The translations under genes were made by a program, and so were the position numbers. 49,557 bases of DNA, taken from positions 1 through 49,557 of the forward strand of contig CABJBO010000014.1 of assembly GCA_902363875.1 (NCBI GenBank), in the 5' to 3' direction. Shown here in pieces: positions 41,321 to 48,881 of the stretch (within the stretch, counting starts at the first letter, position 1; every line of letters starts with the position of its first letter). Source of the stretch: Coriobacteriaceae bacterium. Lineage in GTDB: Bacteria > Actinomycetota > Coriobacteriia > Coriobacteriales > Coriobacteriaceae. Under the pieces are notes generated by a model that was not told where the DNA came from, did no database searches, and saw only the letters and a list, made by a program, of their open reading frames with translations.

Positions 41321-41613
41321 GCGGCGTCCTTGGTGGTGTAGACACGTGCGAACGTGGACGGGTCCGCTCCAAAGAGCATGTGAAGCATCAGGCGGCGCGA
41401 GTAGATGAGCTCGTCAAAGTCGTGAGGGAGCTCGATGTCGTGGATACGCGCGATGTGGTGGGCGAGCGCCGAGAACGACTCGGGGTCGCAGATAACATCG
41501 GTGGTGACGTGGTAGACCGCCGTATCGGGGAACGCCTCTTCGTCGAAAGGCAGGAGATAGGGATCGTCGTCGACCTCGATGGCGACGCCGTACTGGGGCC
41601 AGTAATATGCCAT
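41317..41613 (-). CDS. small cytosolic protein, first gene of the surface operon
   Basis: A 98-residue acidic protein without signal peptide or membrane helix. I do not recognise its family. GGGAGG precedes the ATG. It overlaps the next gene by four bases, so the unit 41613-38407 (five genes) is very probably one transcript. It could be a regulator or a chaperone of the exported proteins; this is a guess. Confidence 0.65.
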   Translation of the reverse strand: MAYYWPQYGVAIEVDDDPYLLPFDEEAFPDTAVYHVTTDVICDPESFSALAHHIARIHDIELPHDFDELIYSRRLMLHMLFGADPSTFARVYTTKDAA

Positions 41614-41959
41614 GGGAACCTCCCTGCTTCTGGGGCCAAAACTTCTATCGGTTTTGGTTGTCGACGCCGACCGTATCAGCCGCTACTTGACCAATTTCTG
41701 ACCAAATGCTTGACGGATTGACATCTCCGCAGGTAAAAGGTGGAAAAAATTACTCCAACTTTTTTCGAGCGACAATCGAGCGGTCGGCGACGGCGGGGCG
41801 ATATGTGTCAAAAGCATCGTCTGCCGAGGAAGCCTTGCCGTTCGCCGAATTGCACAAACGTAAAAATCGCCAATTATGGAGACGGTCTCGAACACGTCGA
41901 CGAAACGATGCGGTAACATCTCCCTGCAAACACTGTAGTTAGCTAAAGGGGGAGTTCGC
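41614..41959. promoter_or_regulatory. divergent control region with four YTGAC words
   Basis: This 346-bp region separates the surface operon (minus) from the lactate dehydrogenase operon (plus) and holds no gene. YTGAC(C/G/A) words occur at 41687-41691, 41698-41702, 41710-41714 and 41718-41722, 11, 12 and 8 bp apart, all in the same sense. An imperfect palindrome GAAAAAAgttggagtaATTTTTTC follows near 41741-41766. No convincing promoter hexamers are seen for either side. Confidence 0.5.
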
Positions 41960-43561
41960 GTGTCTGCAACCATTAAACCCTTCACCGATGAGTTCGAAGA
42001 GTATGGCCGCGATGAATCTCGTGCATCGGGCGAAGCATCGAGCATCTCGTTTCCGACAACGGAAGACGAGGTCCGTGCCATTTTGGAAACGCTCCATGCC
42101 GAGCGTGTCCCGGTAACGGTTCAGGGCGCCCGAACCGGCCTTGCCGCCGGTGCCGTGCCCCACGGTGGGCATATCCTCAATACTTCCCGTATGAATCGCT
42201 ACTTGGGCCTTCGCCGCGATGAACAAAGCCAATTTCTGCTGCGCGTGGAGCCGGGCGTTGTGCTCTCGGAGCTGCGTAAGCAGCTGAGCAAGAAGGTACT
42301 GCCGACCGCTGGTTGGGACCAGGCATCGCTTGAGGCCTACGAGGAGTTCCAAGAGTCCCCCGAGCAGTTCTTTCCCACCGATCCCACCGAGGCATCTGCC
42401 TGTCTGGGTGGCATGGCGGCATGCAACGCCTCCGGCGCCCGCAGCTACGCTTACGGCCCCATGCGCCCGCATATCACGGGACTCCACGTCGCGCTGGCTG
42501 ATGGCGATTTGCTTGAGCTTCAGCGCGGCGAGGCTTTTGCCCAGGGCCGCCACCTGTCGCTCGTGACGGCAGAGGGCCGTACGCTCGAGCTCGATCTTCC
42601 CGGCTATACCATGCCCGAGACAAAAAATGCCTCAGGCTATTTCGTTGCGGACGATATGGACGCCATCGACCTCTTTATCGGCGCGTGCGGCACGCTCGGC
42701 GTTATCACCGAGCTCGAGATTGCCCTGCAGGCGGCGCCTGCGGTCGTTTGGGGTGTGAGTTGCTTTTTCGATAGCGAGGACAAGGCGGTGTCCTTTACCG
42801 ATTCCGTGCGCCCTGTCCTGTCCCATGCGGCTGCCATCGAGTACTTCGATGCTGGCGCCCTGGATATTCTACGTCGCCAGCGCGAGCAGTCGACGGCGTT
42901 TGCCTCGCTGCCGGCGCTCGACAAAGAGGCCAAGGTATGTGTCTACGTGGAGCTCGATTGCGATGACGAGGCGCAGGCGACCGAGGAGCTGTACCACTTG
43001 GGATGGGTGCTGGAGCTTGCGGGCGGCCGCGACGATGCGACATGGGTCGCCCGCAACGAAGTCGATCGCGAGTGCCAGCGGTTCTTCCGCCACGCGGTGC
43101 CCGAGAGCGTCAACATGCTCATTGACGAGCGTCGCCGCACCGACCCCACCATTACCAAGCTGGGATCGGATATGTCGGTGCCCAATGCACGCCTTGCCGA
43201 TGTCGTGGCCCTCTATCGCCGCACGCTGGCCGAAAGCGGGCTTGAGTCTGCTGCCTGGGGACACATCGGGAACAACCATCTGCATGTGAACATCCTGCCG
43301 CGCGATGCGCAAGACTACCGTCGTGGTGGAGAGCTCTTTGCCCAGTGGGCTTCCGAGGTCACGGCCATGGGCGGTGCCGTTTCTGCCGAACACGGCGTCG
43401 GCAAGATCAAGGCGGGCTTCTTGGAGACGATGTACGGCCACGAGGCCATGGTCGAGTCGGCGCGTCTCAAACTCCAGCTTGATCCTGCCGGCCAGCTGGG
43501 TCGCGGCAACCTGTTTACGGAGAAGCTCTTGGATGAACTCGTCCAGAAAGGGGGCGCGTGA
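41960..43561 (+). CDS. lctD: FAD-dependent 2-hydroxyacid (lactate) dehydrogenase, LctD/GlcD-like
   Basis: A 533-residue FAD enzyme: FAD-binding type-4 domain in the N-terminal half (VTVQGARTGLAAGAVP; LLRVEPGVVLSELR; GNNHLHVNIL) and the GlcD-type C-terminal cap ending SAEHGVGKIKAGFL. It oxidises lactate, or a related 2-hydroxyacid, to pyruvate. GTG start after AAGGGGGAG. It lies directly upstream of etfB and a ferredoxin-fused etfA. In Acetobacterium the same three kinds of protein (LctBCD) form a complex that drives the reaction with NAD+ at the expense of reduced ferredoxin. About 60 residues longer than GlcD, mostly between the two halves. Confidence 0.9.
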   Translation: MSATIKPFTDEFEEYGRDESRASGEASSISFPTTEDEVRAILETLHAERVPVTVQGARTGLAAGAVPHGGHILNTSRMNRYLGLRRDEQSQFLLRVEPGVVLSELRKQLSKKVLPTAGWDQASLEAYEEFQESPEQFFPTDPTEASACLGGMAACNASGARSYAYGPMRPHITGLHVALADGDLLELQRGEAFAQGRHLSLVTAEGRTLELDLPGYTMPETKNASGYFVADDMDAIDLFIGACGTLGVITELEIALQAAPAVVWGVSCFFDSEDKAVSFTDSVRPVLSHAAAIEYFDAGALDILRRQREQSTAFASLPALDKEAKVCVYVELDCDDEAQATEELYHLGWVLELAGGRDDATWVARNEVDRECQRFFRHAVPESVNMLIDERRRTDPTITKLGSDMSVPNARLADVVALYRRTLAESGLESAAWGHIGNNHLHVNILPRDAQDYRRGGELFAQWASEVTAMGGAVSAEHGVGKIKAGFLETMYGHEAMVESARLKLQLDPAGQLGRGNLFTEKLLDELVQKGGA

Positions 43562-43563
43562 AG

Positions 43564-44379
43564 ATGAGTGATTTCCATATGGTGGTGTGCGTCAAGGCGG
43601 TGCCCGGAAGCACCGAGGTCAAGATGGACCCCAAGACCAATACTATCGTGCGTGATGGCAAGCAGGCGGTCGTTAATCCCTTCGATGCAAGTGCCCTCGA
43701 ATGTGCGCTAGCGCTGAAGGACGACTTTATCGGCTTTGGCATGGACGTGCGTGTGACGGTGGTGTCGATGGGCATCCCCGCGACCGAATCGCTGCTGCGC
43801 GACTGCATCGCCCGCGGTGCCGACGACGCGCTGCTGCTGACCGATCGCGCCTTTGCGGGCGCCGATACCCTAGCCACCACCTATGCCCTCAAATGCGGCA
43901 TCGAGGCACTCGATGAGGACTTTGACCTGCTCATCTGCGGCAAGATGGCAGTGGACGGCGATACGGCCCAGATCGGCCCCGAGCTGGCCGGCGCCTTTGG
44001 GGTCCCCTGCGTGACCGACGTGAGCTGTGTGCAGAGCGCGGGATTTACGACGTGTGGCTCGCTGGCGCTCGTTCACGGCTGCGATGCCGGCGAGGAGACG
44101 GTGTACCTGGAGATGCCGTGTGCGATGACGACTGCCAAGGAGATTGGCCAGTTGCGTATGCCGAGTATTGCCGGTATTCGCGCGGCAGAGGGGGCGGACG
44201 TGCGCGTGATCAGTGCCGCCGACGTGAACGCCGACCCCTCGCGTTGCGGCCTTGCCGGATCACCGACGCAGGTCGTGCGCTCGTTTGTGCCCGACCGTGA
44301 CCAAACGTGCGAGGCCGTTGAGGGAACGGCGTCCGAGCAGGCGGTAAAACTTGCCAAGATTATTGAGGGGATGGCATAG
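43564..44379 (+). CDS. etfB: electron-transfer flavoprotein beta subunit
   Basis: A 271-residue EtfB. Conserved segments are VCVKAVPGSTEVKMD, NPFDASALECALAL, GKMAVDGDTAQIGPELA and LEMPCAMTTAKEI. In bifurcating Etf proteins this subunit holds the bifurcating FAD and the NAD site. The start is ATG 43564, nine bases after AAGGGGG; a GTG at 43558 overlapping the lctD stop is possible but too close to the ribosome site. Second gene of the lctD-etfB-etfA operon. Confidence 0.92.
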   Translation: MSDFHMVVCVKAVPGSTEVKMDPKTNTIVRDGKQAVVNPFDASALECALALKDDFIGFGMDVRVTVVSMGIPATESLLRDCIARGADDALLLTDRAFAGADTLATTYALKCGIEALDEDFDLLICGKMAVDGDTAQIGPELAGAFGVPCVTDVSCVQSAGFTTCGSLALVHGCDAGEETVYLEMPCAMTTAKEIGQLRMPSIAGIRAAEGADVRVISAADVNADPSRCGLAGSPTQVVRSFVPDRDQTCEAVEGTASEQAVKLAKIIEGMA

Positions 44380-45585
44380 ATGAGCGGGCTGATTATCGAT
44401 AGCGAAGCCTGTATCGGCTGCGGTCGCTGCGTTCGCGCCTGCGCCTCGGGCGGCATTGTGGTGGAGGGTGAGCGCCCCAATCGCTGTGCCCGCGTAACCG
44501 ACGGCTGTATCCTGTGCGGTGGGTGCGTCGACGCCTGCCCCGTCAACGCCATCTCGATTGAGCGCGACGAGGCCGCCGGCGCGGCAGACCTTGACGCATA
44601 TCGAGACATCTGGATCTTCGTGCAGACTGACGAGCACGATGCCGTTGCATCCGTGGCCTTCGAGCTCATGGGCAAGGGGCGCGAGCTTGCCGATGCCCGC
44701 GGCTGCCGTCTGGTGGCACTGGTCGGCATGAGCCCCGAGGGCTCACTCGGGGACCTGGAGCATCTGATTTGCGCCGGTGCGGACGAAGTTCTGGTCTGTC
44801 GTGACGAGCGCCTGCGTCAGAACGACGCGGAGGTCTACGCTCGCTTGATCTGCGATTTGGTAGCCGAGCGCAAGCCCGAGGCCATTCTGTACGGCGCGAC
44901 CGCCTTTGGTCGCGAGCTGGCGCCCGGTGTGGCCGTGCGCTTGCAGACGGGTCTTACGGCCGATTGCACGGTGCTTTCTATGGATACGGAGACGGGTCTG
45001 CTGCAGCAGACGCGCCCGGCGTTTGGCGGCAACCTGATGGCCACCATTATCTGCCCCAACCACCGTCCTCAGATGGCAACGGTGCGCCCCGGCATCTTTA
45101 AGGCGCCCGAGTTTGACTATAGCCGCTCCGGCACGATTACCCAGGTAGTGCTTGCGGATGACGTTAAGGCCCGCGTCGAGATCTCGATTCCCGCCGAGGA
45201 GTGGGGACAGCAGGCCTCAATTGCCGATGCCGAGCGTCTGGTCGTGGTGGGCCGCGGCATCGGCTCCAAGAAGAATCTGCCCCTGATGCGAAAGCTCGCC
45301 GATGCCCTGGGTGCCGAGCTTGGTTGCACGCGTCCCATTGTGGAGGCAGGCTGGTTGGAGTATCGCCACCAAATTGGCCAGACGGGTGTATCGGTCTCGC
45401 CCAAGCTCCTCGTGAGCATCGGTGTCTCGGGCGCTATCCAGCATCTCGCCGGCATCGGTGGGGCGGAGTGCATTGTCGCCATCAATGAGGACCCGGATGC
45501 CCCCATCTTTGGTGCCGCCCAGTACAAGGTCGTCGGCGATGCCGTTGAGATCGTTGAGGGGCTGCTGGCTCAGTTTGAGCGCTAA
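44380..45585 (+). CDS. etfA: electron-transfer flavoprotein alpha subunit with ferredoxin domain
   Basis: A 401-residue EtfA. The N-terminal 60 residues are a 2[4Fe-4S] ferredoxin: Cys11, 14, 17, 21 and Cys43, 46, 49, 53; the first cluster lacks the usual Pro after the last Cys. The FAD-binding C-terminal domain shows VVGRGIGSKK, QIGQTGVSVSPKLLVSIGVSGAIQH (in blocks) and AINEDPDAPIF. The ferredoxin domain is a mark of lactate-dehydrogenase-associated LctC. It starts on the base after the etfB stop. Its stop codon shares CTAA with the convergent HD gene. Confidence 0.93.
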   Translation: MSGLIIDSEACIGCGRCVRACASGGIVVEGERPNRCARVTDGCILCGGCVDACPVNAISIERDEAAGAADLDAYRDIWIFVQTDEHDAVASVAFELMGKGRELADARGCRLVALVGMSPEGSLGDLEHLICAGADEVLVCRDERLRQNDAEVYARLICDLVAERKPEAILYGATAFGRELAPGVAVRLQTGLTADCTVLSMDTETGLLQQTRPAFGGNLMATIICPNHRPQMATVRPGIFKAPEFDYSRSGTITQVVLADDVKARVEISIPAEEWGQQASIADAERLVVVGRGIGSKKNLPLMRKLADALGAELGCTRPIVEAGWLEYRHQIGQTGVSVSPKLLVSIGVSGAIQHLAGIGGAECIVAINEDPDAPIFGAAQYKVVGDAVEIVEGLLAQFER

Positions 45586-46394
45586 GCGCGCGTCAGCCAG
45601 TCGCGCATCTCGTCCTTTAGGCGGCTCCAGGTTGCCTGCGTGGCGGGGTCGGTAAAGGGCCGCGTAATGCCAAAGGGCGCGTCGAGCAGGCGGTGGATAT
45701 CGCCCTGTTTGCGCGCCAGCGCGCGGCTCGCTGGATAGACGAGCTCAAACATAAAGCAGATGAGTCCCACCAGGTAGTCTGCGGGCTCATCGCGCTCATC
45801 GCGTGCGACGCAGCGGTGCTCGTCAAAGGCGGTAAGCGCCGGTGTCGAGAAGTGGCTGGCGAGAAACGTGTCCTCATCCACCTTGAGGATGGTGTCGACG
45901 GTGCTGTCGGCGATGGTGCGCATAATGTCGATCTTGTCGCCATCGCGCACGATCTCGCAGAAGCTCCGTGTACGGGTGTCGAGTTCCGTGGGCAGGCGAA
46001 AATCACTGTGGTGGGCGATGCTCGCGCGGATCAGTTCGTCCTCTGCCGGGTCATCGATAAAGTCGCGGATGCTCGTTACGGCGGGTGCATCGGCGGGATT
46101 CTCGCCAAAGAGGACCTCGATGCCCAGCGCTGCATGGCTCATGCTCTCGGCGTCCTTAAAGGTGTCCCAGTGCCGCAACTGCTCAAAGCGGCCCATATCG
46201 TGTAGCAGGCCGCAAAGCCATGCCAGGTCAATATCTTCTGACGACCAGCCCTGCTCGCGCGCTACGGCATCGCATGCCTCGGCCACGTGGTACGTATGCT
46301 CGATTTTGAGCGCGATGCGTGGGTTGGTGGCGTCGTAGGCATCGGTGTAGCTTTTGAAGGCCGCGCGCGCCCGGTCTCGATCGATAGCTGTCAT
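45582..46394 (-). CDS. HD-domain hydrolase
   Basis: A 270-residue HD-superfamily protein: His33 (EHTYHV), His65-Asp66 (LLHDMGRF), further His (SIAHHSDF) and Asp (VRDGDKID), the usual metal-site order. Substrates of such proteins include nucleotides and cyclic dinucleotides; this one is not assigned. It overlaps the etfA stop on the opposite strand by four bases. A shared palindrome lies upstream (46426-46461). Confidence 0.85.
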   Translation of the reverse strand: MTAIDRDRARAAFKSYTDAYDATNPRIALKIEHTYHVAEACDAVAREQGWSSEDIDLAWLCGLLHDMGRFEQLRHWDTFKDAESMSHAALGIEVLFGENPADAPAVTSIRDFIDDPAEDELIRASIAHHSDFRLPTELDTRTRSFCEIVRDGDKIDIMRTIADSTVDTILKVDEDTFLASHFSTPALTAFDEHRCVARDERDEPADYLVGLICFMFELVYPASRALARKQGDIHRLLDAPFGITRPFTDPATQATWSRLKDEMRDWLTRA

Positions 46395-46425
46395 AATGAC
46401 TTCCTAAAAAGTTGTGTCTTTCGAT

Positions 46426-46461
46426 CCGGTGGCAATTGTAGGTGAACTTTATTGCCACCGG
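46426..46461. promoter_or_regulatory. CCGGTGGCAAT inverted repeat between HD and azlC genes
   Basis: Exact 11-bp arms, CCGGTGGCAAT (46426-46436) and ATTGCCACCGG (46451-46461), 14 bp apart, between two divergent genes. As there is no gene end here, an operator is more likely than a terminator. Confidence 0.6.
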
Positions 46462-46520
46462 TTGATATTTCTGCTGCGTTGCAAGGCGCGCTGCAGACGA
46501 CTTACCAGAATGGGAGTGGC

Positions 46521-47213
46521 ATGGTCCTTAGGATCTTTAAAATCGTCTGGCCAGTGATGCTTACCTATATTGCAATAGGCGCGCCGTGCGGAATGATCAT
46601 GGGGCAGACGGGAATGGAGCCCTGGATGGTCTTTGCTCTGAGCAGCACGTTTGTGACGGGCAGCGGCCAGTTTATGATCTGCAATCTTTGGCTGGCGGGC
46701 GTGCCTGCAGCATCGATCGTCGCGAGCGTTGCTGCCATCTCCTCGCGCTTTGCGCTTTACTCGGCATCGATCGCGCCGCATCTGACGGGTGCCTCGAAGC
46801 GTCAGACGCTGGCTGTTGCCGCGACACTTACCGAGGAGGCATATGGCATCTCGCTTGCCAAGTTGGTTGAAGGGGAGGATTGGGGCCCGCGCGAGTCCTT
46901 CGTGCTCAACGTGATTCTCATCGCAACATGGGGCGTTTCGTGTACGATGGGCGCCATCGTCGGCGCCGTTGTCGATGTTCCCACCGCCATTGCAGCCTTT
47001 GTCTGCACCTCGCTCTTTATCTGCCTGCTCTTTTCGCAGCGGCTGTCGCGCGGCAACGTTGTCGCGGCGGTTTCGGGCGCGGTGTCCGTCGCCGTATGCA
47101 AGTTCTTGGGCCTCACGAATATTGCCGTGCCGGCAAGCGTCGTGGCCGGCATTGCCATTGCGTTGGCGTGCGATGCTGTATTTGACGGAAGAGGTGCCCG
47201 CGATGCCCGTTAA
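46521..47213 (+). CDS. azlC: AzlC-family branched-chain amino acid exporter subunit
   Basis: A 230-residue membrane protein with the AzlC pattern: PVMLTYIAIGAPCGMIMGQ at the N-terminus, STFVTGSGQFMICNLWLAG and SSRFALYSASIAPHL. With AzlD it exports branched-chain amino acids. The start is ATG 46521, after GGGAG; upstream in-frame starts (TTG 46452) lie in the palindromic region and have no ribosome site. azlD overlaps its end by 11 bases. Confidence 0.92.
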   Translation: MVLRIFKIVWPVMLTYIAIGAPCGMIMGQTGMEPWMVFALSSTFVTGSGQFMICNLWLAGVPAASIVASVAAISSRFALYSASIAPHLTGASKRQTLAVAATLTEEAYGISLAKLVEGEDWGPRESFVLNVILIATWGVSCTMGAIVGAVVDVPTAIAAFVCTSLFICLLFSQRLSRGNVVAAVSGAVSVAVCKFLGLTNIAVPASVVAGIAIALACDAVFDGRGARDAR

Positions 47214-47526
47214 CGAGTTCTTGGTTCTGTGGCTGTCGTCGTGGGCTGCTATCGCGTTCTTTCGCATCGCGCCGGCGTTTGCCTTGCGCGGGAGAACGCT
47301 GTCGCCCCGCATTACCGAGGCCCTGGGTTATATCCCGCCCGCTGCCTTTGCCGCGCTGGTCGCCAACGACTTGGTGAGCCCCGGCGCGTTCGACGCGGGA
47401 CCCTGGCCTGCCTTGGTTCCCTGGATTGCGGCTGCCGGCGTCGTGGCCGTGGCGGTCAAGACAAAATCGATGCTGTGGTGCTGTGTTTCGGGCATCGTGT
47501 TCTATATCGTTTTGAGCCTCATATAA
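47203..47526 (+). CDS. azlD: AzlD-family branched-chain amino acid exporter subunit
   Basis: A 107-residue protein with four hydrophobic segments, ALGYIPPAAFAALVANDLV typical of AzlD. The start ATG lies within azlC (11-bp overlap), with GAAGAGG upstream, indicating coupled translation. Works with AzlC. Confidence 0.9.
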   Translation: MPVNEFLVLWLSSWAAIAFFRIAPAFALRGRTLSPRITEALGYIPPAAFAALVANDLVSPGAFDAGPWPALVPWIAAAGVVAVAVKTKSMLWCCVSGIVFYIVLSLI

Positions 47527-47668
47527 GAGCGGGGCACGTTTAGCGCCCCTGTCCAACGAATCGAATTTCTCACCGAGCTGGTCTATTTCTTCTGGTACCA
47601 TGGTCAAACTTTACTGTAGCAAAGCGTGACGTGGGCTTTTGTACCCCGTCAGCGGAAATGGGGGTTTC

Positions 47669-48691
47669 ATGGCACAGGAAGCGACCGCCAACGAGCAAAA
47701 GAAATTCAAGGTCCCGCGCATCCCGGGCGACATCATGATCTATCCGATGATCGTCGGTCTTTTGCTCAACACCTTCTGCCCGCAGGTTTTTGAGATCGGC
47801 GGCTTCTTTACGGCTGCCTGCCGCGGTGGCTCCAATGCCATCGTCGCCGCGATCCTGCTGTTTGTGGGCGCCGGCATCAGCTTTAAGTCCACGCCGGGTG
47901 CCATCAAGACCGGTATCGTCGTGCTGATCCCCAAGCTGGTCGTCGCAGCGGCTCTCGGCCTGGGCGTGGCATATTTCTTTAACGACAACTTCCTGGGTCT
48001 GAGCTCCGTGTCTATCATCGGCGGCATCACGTTTTGCAACATGGCGCTCTATACGGGCATCATGGGCGAGTTCGGTGATGAGTCTGAGCAGGGCGCCGTC
48101 GGTATCCTGTTCTTTACGGCTGGCCCCGCCGTCACGATGATCATCCTCGGTGTTTCCGGCCTCGCCAACATTCCCATTGGCACCATTATCGGCTCCATCT
48201 TGCCACTCGTTATTGGCATGGTTCTGGGCAACCTGTTCCCGTTTATCAAGAACCTGCTGGTTCCCGGTGCCAATCCCGCGATTGCCGTCATCGGATTTCA
48301 GCTCGGTGCGTCCATGAGCCTGTCGAGCTTTATCACCGGCGGTATTTCCGGCATCTTGCTGGGCCTTGTCACGCTGTTTGTCGTCGGTCCCATCACCTTT
48401 GCGTTCGAGCGTCTGTGCGGCGGCAATGGCAAGGCCGCTGTGGCTTGCTCCACCATTGCCGGCACGGCTATGACCACACCGGTTGCCCTCGCCGAGGTCG
48501 CACCGCGCTACGCCGAGCTTGCGCCCATCGCGTACGCTCAGATCGCCACCGCCGTTATCATCACGGCGATCATGGCTCCGATTCTGACTGGCTGGGTCGA
48601 CAAGAAGTTCTGCCAAGGCAAGGAGGATCTGTCGCCTGTCGGTGTCGAGGCCATAGAGGAGGCCGTCGCGACTGACATCGATGGCGAGTAG
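47669..48691 (+). CDS. kdgT: 2-keto-3-deoxygluconate permease
   Basis: A 340-residue polytopic protein of the KdgT family: RIPGDIMIYPMIVGLLLNTF, NMALYTGIMGEFGDESEQGA and GTAMTTPVALAEVAPRYAELAP (in blocks). KdgT imports 2-keto-3-deoxygluconate, a breakdown product of pectin and glucuronides, with protons. GGGGG precedes the ATG at 47669; an in-frame codon 30 bp upstream has no ribosome site. No kdg catabolic gene is in the window. It is followed by a terminator. Confidence 0.92.
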   Translation: MAQEATANEQKKFKVPRIPGDIMIYPMIVGLLLNTFCPQVFEIGGFFTAACRGGSNAIVAAILLFVGAGISFKSTPGAIKTGIVVLIPKLVVAAALGLGVAYFFNDNFLGLSSVSIIGGITFCNMALYTGIMGEFGDESEQGAVGILFFTAGPAVTMIILGVSGLANIPIGTIIGSILPLVIGMVLGNLFPFIKNLLVPGANPAIAVIGFQLGASMSLSSFITGGISGILLGLVTLFVVGPITFAFERLCGGNGKAAVACSTIAGTAMTTPVALAEVAPRYAELAPIAYAQIATAVIITAIMAPILTGWVDKKFCQGKEDLSPVGVEAIEEAVATDIDGE

Positions 48692-48740
48692 CAATCGATA
48701 CCCATCAATGATGCCGGCGTGTGCAATTCGCGCCGTATGG

Positions 48741-48780
48741 GCGCCCGAACAGAAACTGTTTTGCAGTGATGTTCGGGCGC
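48741..48780 (+). terminator. terminator-like hairpin after kdgT
   Basis: An 11-bp perfect stem (GCGCCCGAACA/TGTTCGGGCGC) with a partly paired inner loop. The following T content is low (TCTGCTATT). Confidence 0.65.
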
Positions 48781-48791
48781 TCTGCTATTAT

Positions 48792-48818
48792 CCCCTTTAC
48801 CCCTGTGGAGTAAAGGGG
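48792..48818. repeat. 9-bp inverted repeat in the leader of the last gene
   Basis: CCCCTTTAC and GTAAAGGGG around a 9-nt loop, about 60 bp before the last gene. It could be an operator or an mRNA hairpin. Confidence 0.5.
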
Positions 48819-48881
48819 TGTTTATTGCCCTGATTCGAATTGGGCGATTCTGACCACTTGGGTATTGAAGGGATGGCGCTA

